63,138 nt of DNA from Bacilli bacterium (GTDB taxonomy: Bacteria > Bacillota_I > Bacilli_A > RF39 > UBA660), in contig CAAHEC010000056.1 in assembly GCA_900772415.1 (NCBI GenBank), forward strand, positions 1-63,138, given 5' to 3'. The translations under genes and the position numbers were made by a program. The notes under the pieces were generated by a model. It ran no database searches. It was not told the DNA's origin and saw only the letters and a program-made list of their open reading frames with translations. Of the stretch, positions 62,680-63,138 are shown piece after piece; the first letter of the stretch is position 1, and each line of letters begins with the position of its first letter.

Positions 62680-63138
62680 ACATATTTCCAGATAAAACAC
62701 TTGTTATAGAACGTTTATAAAGTTCTATAATACTAGCCTTTTTAACATCTTCTTTTACTGTTAAACTAACTTCATTTATAACCTTATTACCATCTTTTAG
62801 TTTTAATGTTCCTATTTCTTGTCCTTTTTTATAGGAAGTTTTATTTTATTTAATTTCATTTCATAGTTTAATGCATCTTTTTCGTTTCCCTTTTCAACTA
62901 ATACACTAACATCTTTTTTAGGAACTATTTTTACGTTTTGATTTTCAGCTTTTGATATACTTTTATTTGATACTACTTCACCTTTTTTTACTTCAACTTG
63001 CATTTCATATGTGTTAAAACCATAATCTAATAAAGTCATCATATTACTATTTCTTGTTTTACTTTCACTTGCACCCATAATACTTCCAATAAGCCTCATT
63101 CTATTTCTTTTTGCTGTTGCAGTAAGACAGTATCCTGC
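62678..63138 (-). pseudogene. dacA: D-alanyl-D-alanine carboxypeptidase (PBP5/DacA) 3' part with -1 frame disruption
   Basis: Open frame enters from the right edge with AGYCLTATAKRNRMRLIGSIMGA, the region just after the KTG motif of PBP5 enzymes, and continues into the C-terminal beta domain. At 62824-62830 the reading frame meets A AAA AAG G and stops four codons later (TAG, 62812-62814). In the -1 frame the sequence carries on with GQEIGTLKLKDGNKVINEVS to SVLSGNM and TAA at 62678-62680, as expected for the family's tail (amphipathic membrane anchor). Either a one-base loss in an A run, or frameshifting, or a sequencing error. The N-terminal SxxK and SxN motifs lie outside the window. Confidence 0.85.

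Overview
The window is about 63 kb of very A+T-rich chromosome from a low-GC, Gram-positive-type (monoderm) bacterium. Gene content and order match Bacillota of the class Bacilli. Several blocks keep the order known from Bacillus subtilis: yqfQ/trmK/sigA/dnaG; rpsU/yqfC/yqfD/ybeY/dgkA; and ireB/ruvX/yrzB with trmR/trhP/greA. UGG is the tryptophan codon and UGA is used as a stop (for example in the tadG-like and ABC-transporter genes), so the standard bacterial code applies. Small gene sizes, short gaps and many stop/start overlaps suggest a streamlined genome, such as an uncultured gut lineage of Bacilli; that placement is an inference. Spore-specific genes (GerE, GerM, SpoIIIAH, YqfC, YqfD, a SpoVID-like LysM protein, a CotS-like kinase, YlbJ) indicate an endospore former.
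Layout: 1-5 kb holds mutS, two unknown genes and a YlbJ-like membrane protein. 4.6-9.6 kb is a type IV pilus/competence-type assembly set (two pseudopilins, PilB, PilD, PilC). 9.7-15.4 kb is core information processing (YqfQ-like, TrmK, SigA, DnaG, ProS). 15.5-19.4 kb is one giant surface protein. 19.4-25.1 kb has valS behind a T-box leader, a pilin-like protein and a spore-coat pair. 25.1-37.8 kb is mostly housekeeping: Lon, trigger factor, GreA, the TrhP/TrmR tRNA wobble-uridine pathway, RuvX, IreB, tandem lipid kinases, YbeY, YqfD/C and S21.
37.9-41.1 kb is an accessory island: two previously uncalled small genes encode double-glycine-type peptides directly behind a C39-peptidase ABC transporter, followed by a decayed gene and a tRNA-Arg. 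It reads as a two-peptide bacteriocin operon whose transporter appears to start at a non-AUG codon. 41.1-45.5 kb is a spore block (GerM, GerE, SpoIIIAH) with two coiled-coil proteins of unknown role. 45.6-50 kb has YfhO-like, DUF421 and Ig-like membrane proteins. 50.2-54.7 kb is a compact Tad pilus operon without a visible Flp pilin or its own prepilin peptidase. 55-57.6 kb has an S51 peptidase, DUF3006, a ComEC-type metallo-hydrolase and the L32/YceD pair, in which L32 carries an L27-like cleavable leader. 57.7-63.1 kb has large membrane proteins, a UbiB-family kinase and the 3' part of a dacA-like gene with a -1 frame disruption at a slippery A AAA AAG site.
The two pilus-type machines could share the single prepilin peptidase at 6.9 kb. 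Most genes lie on the minus strand; plus-strand genes are the YlbJ-like, PilB, YqfQ-like and DUF6020-type genes.
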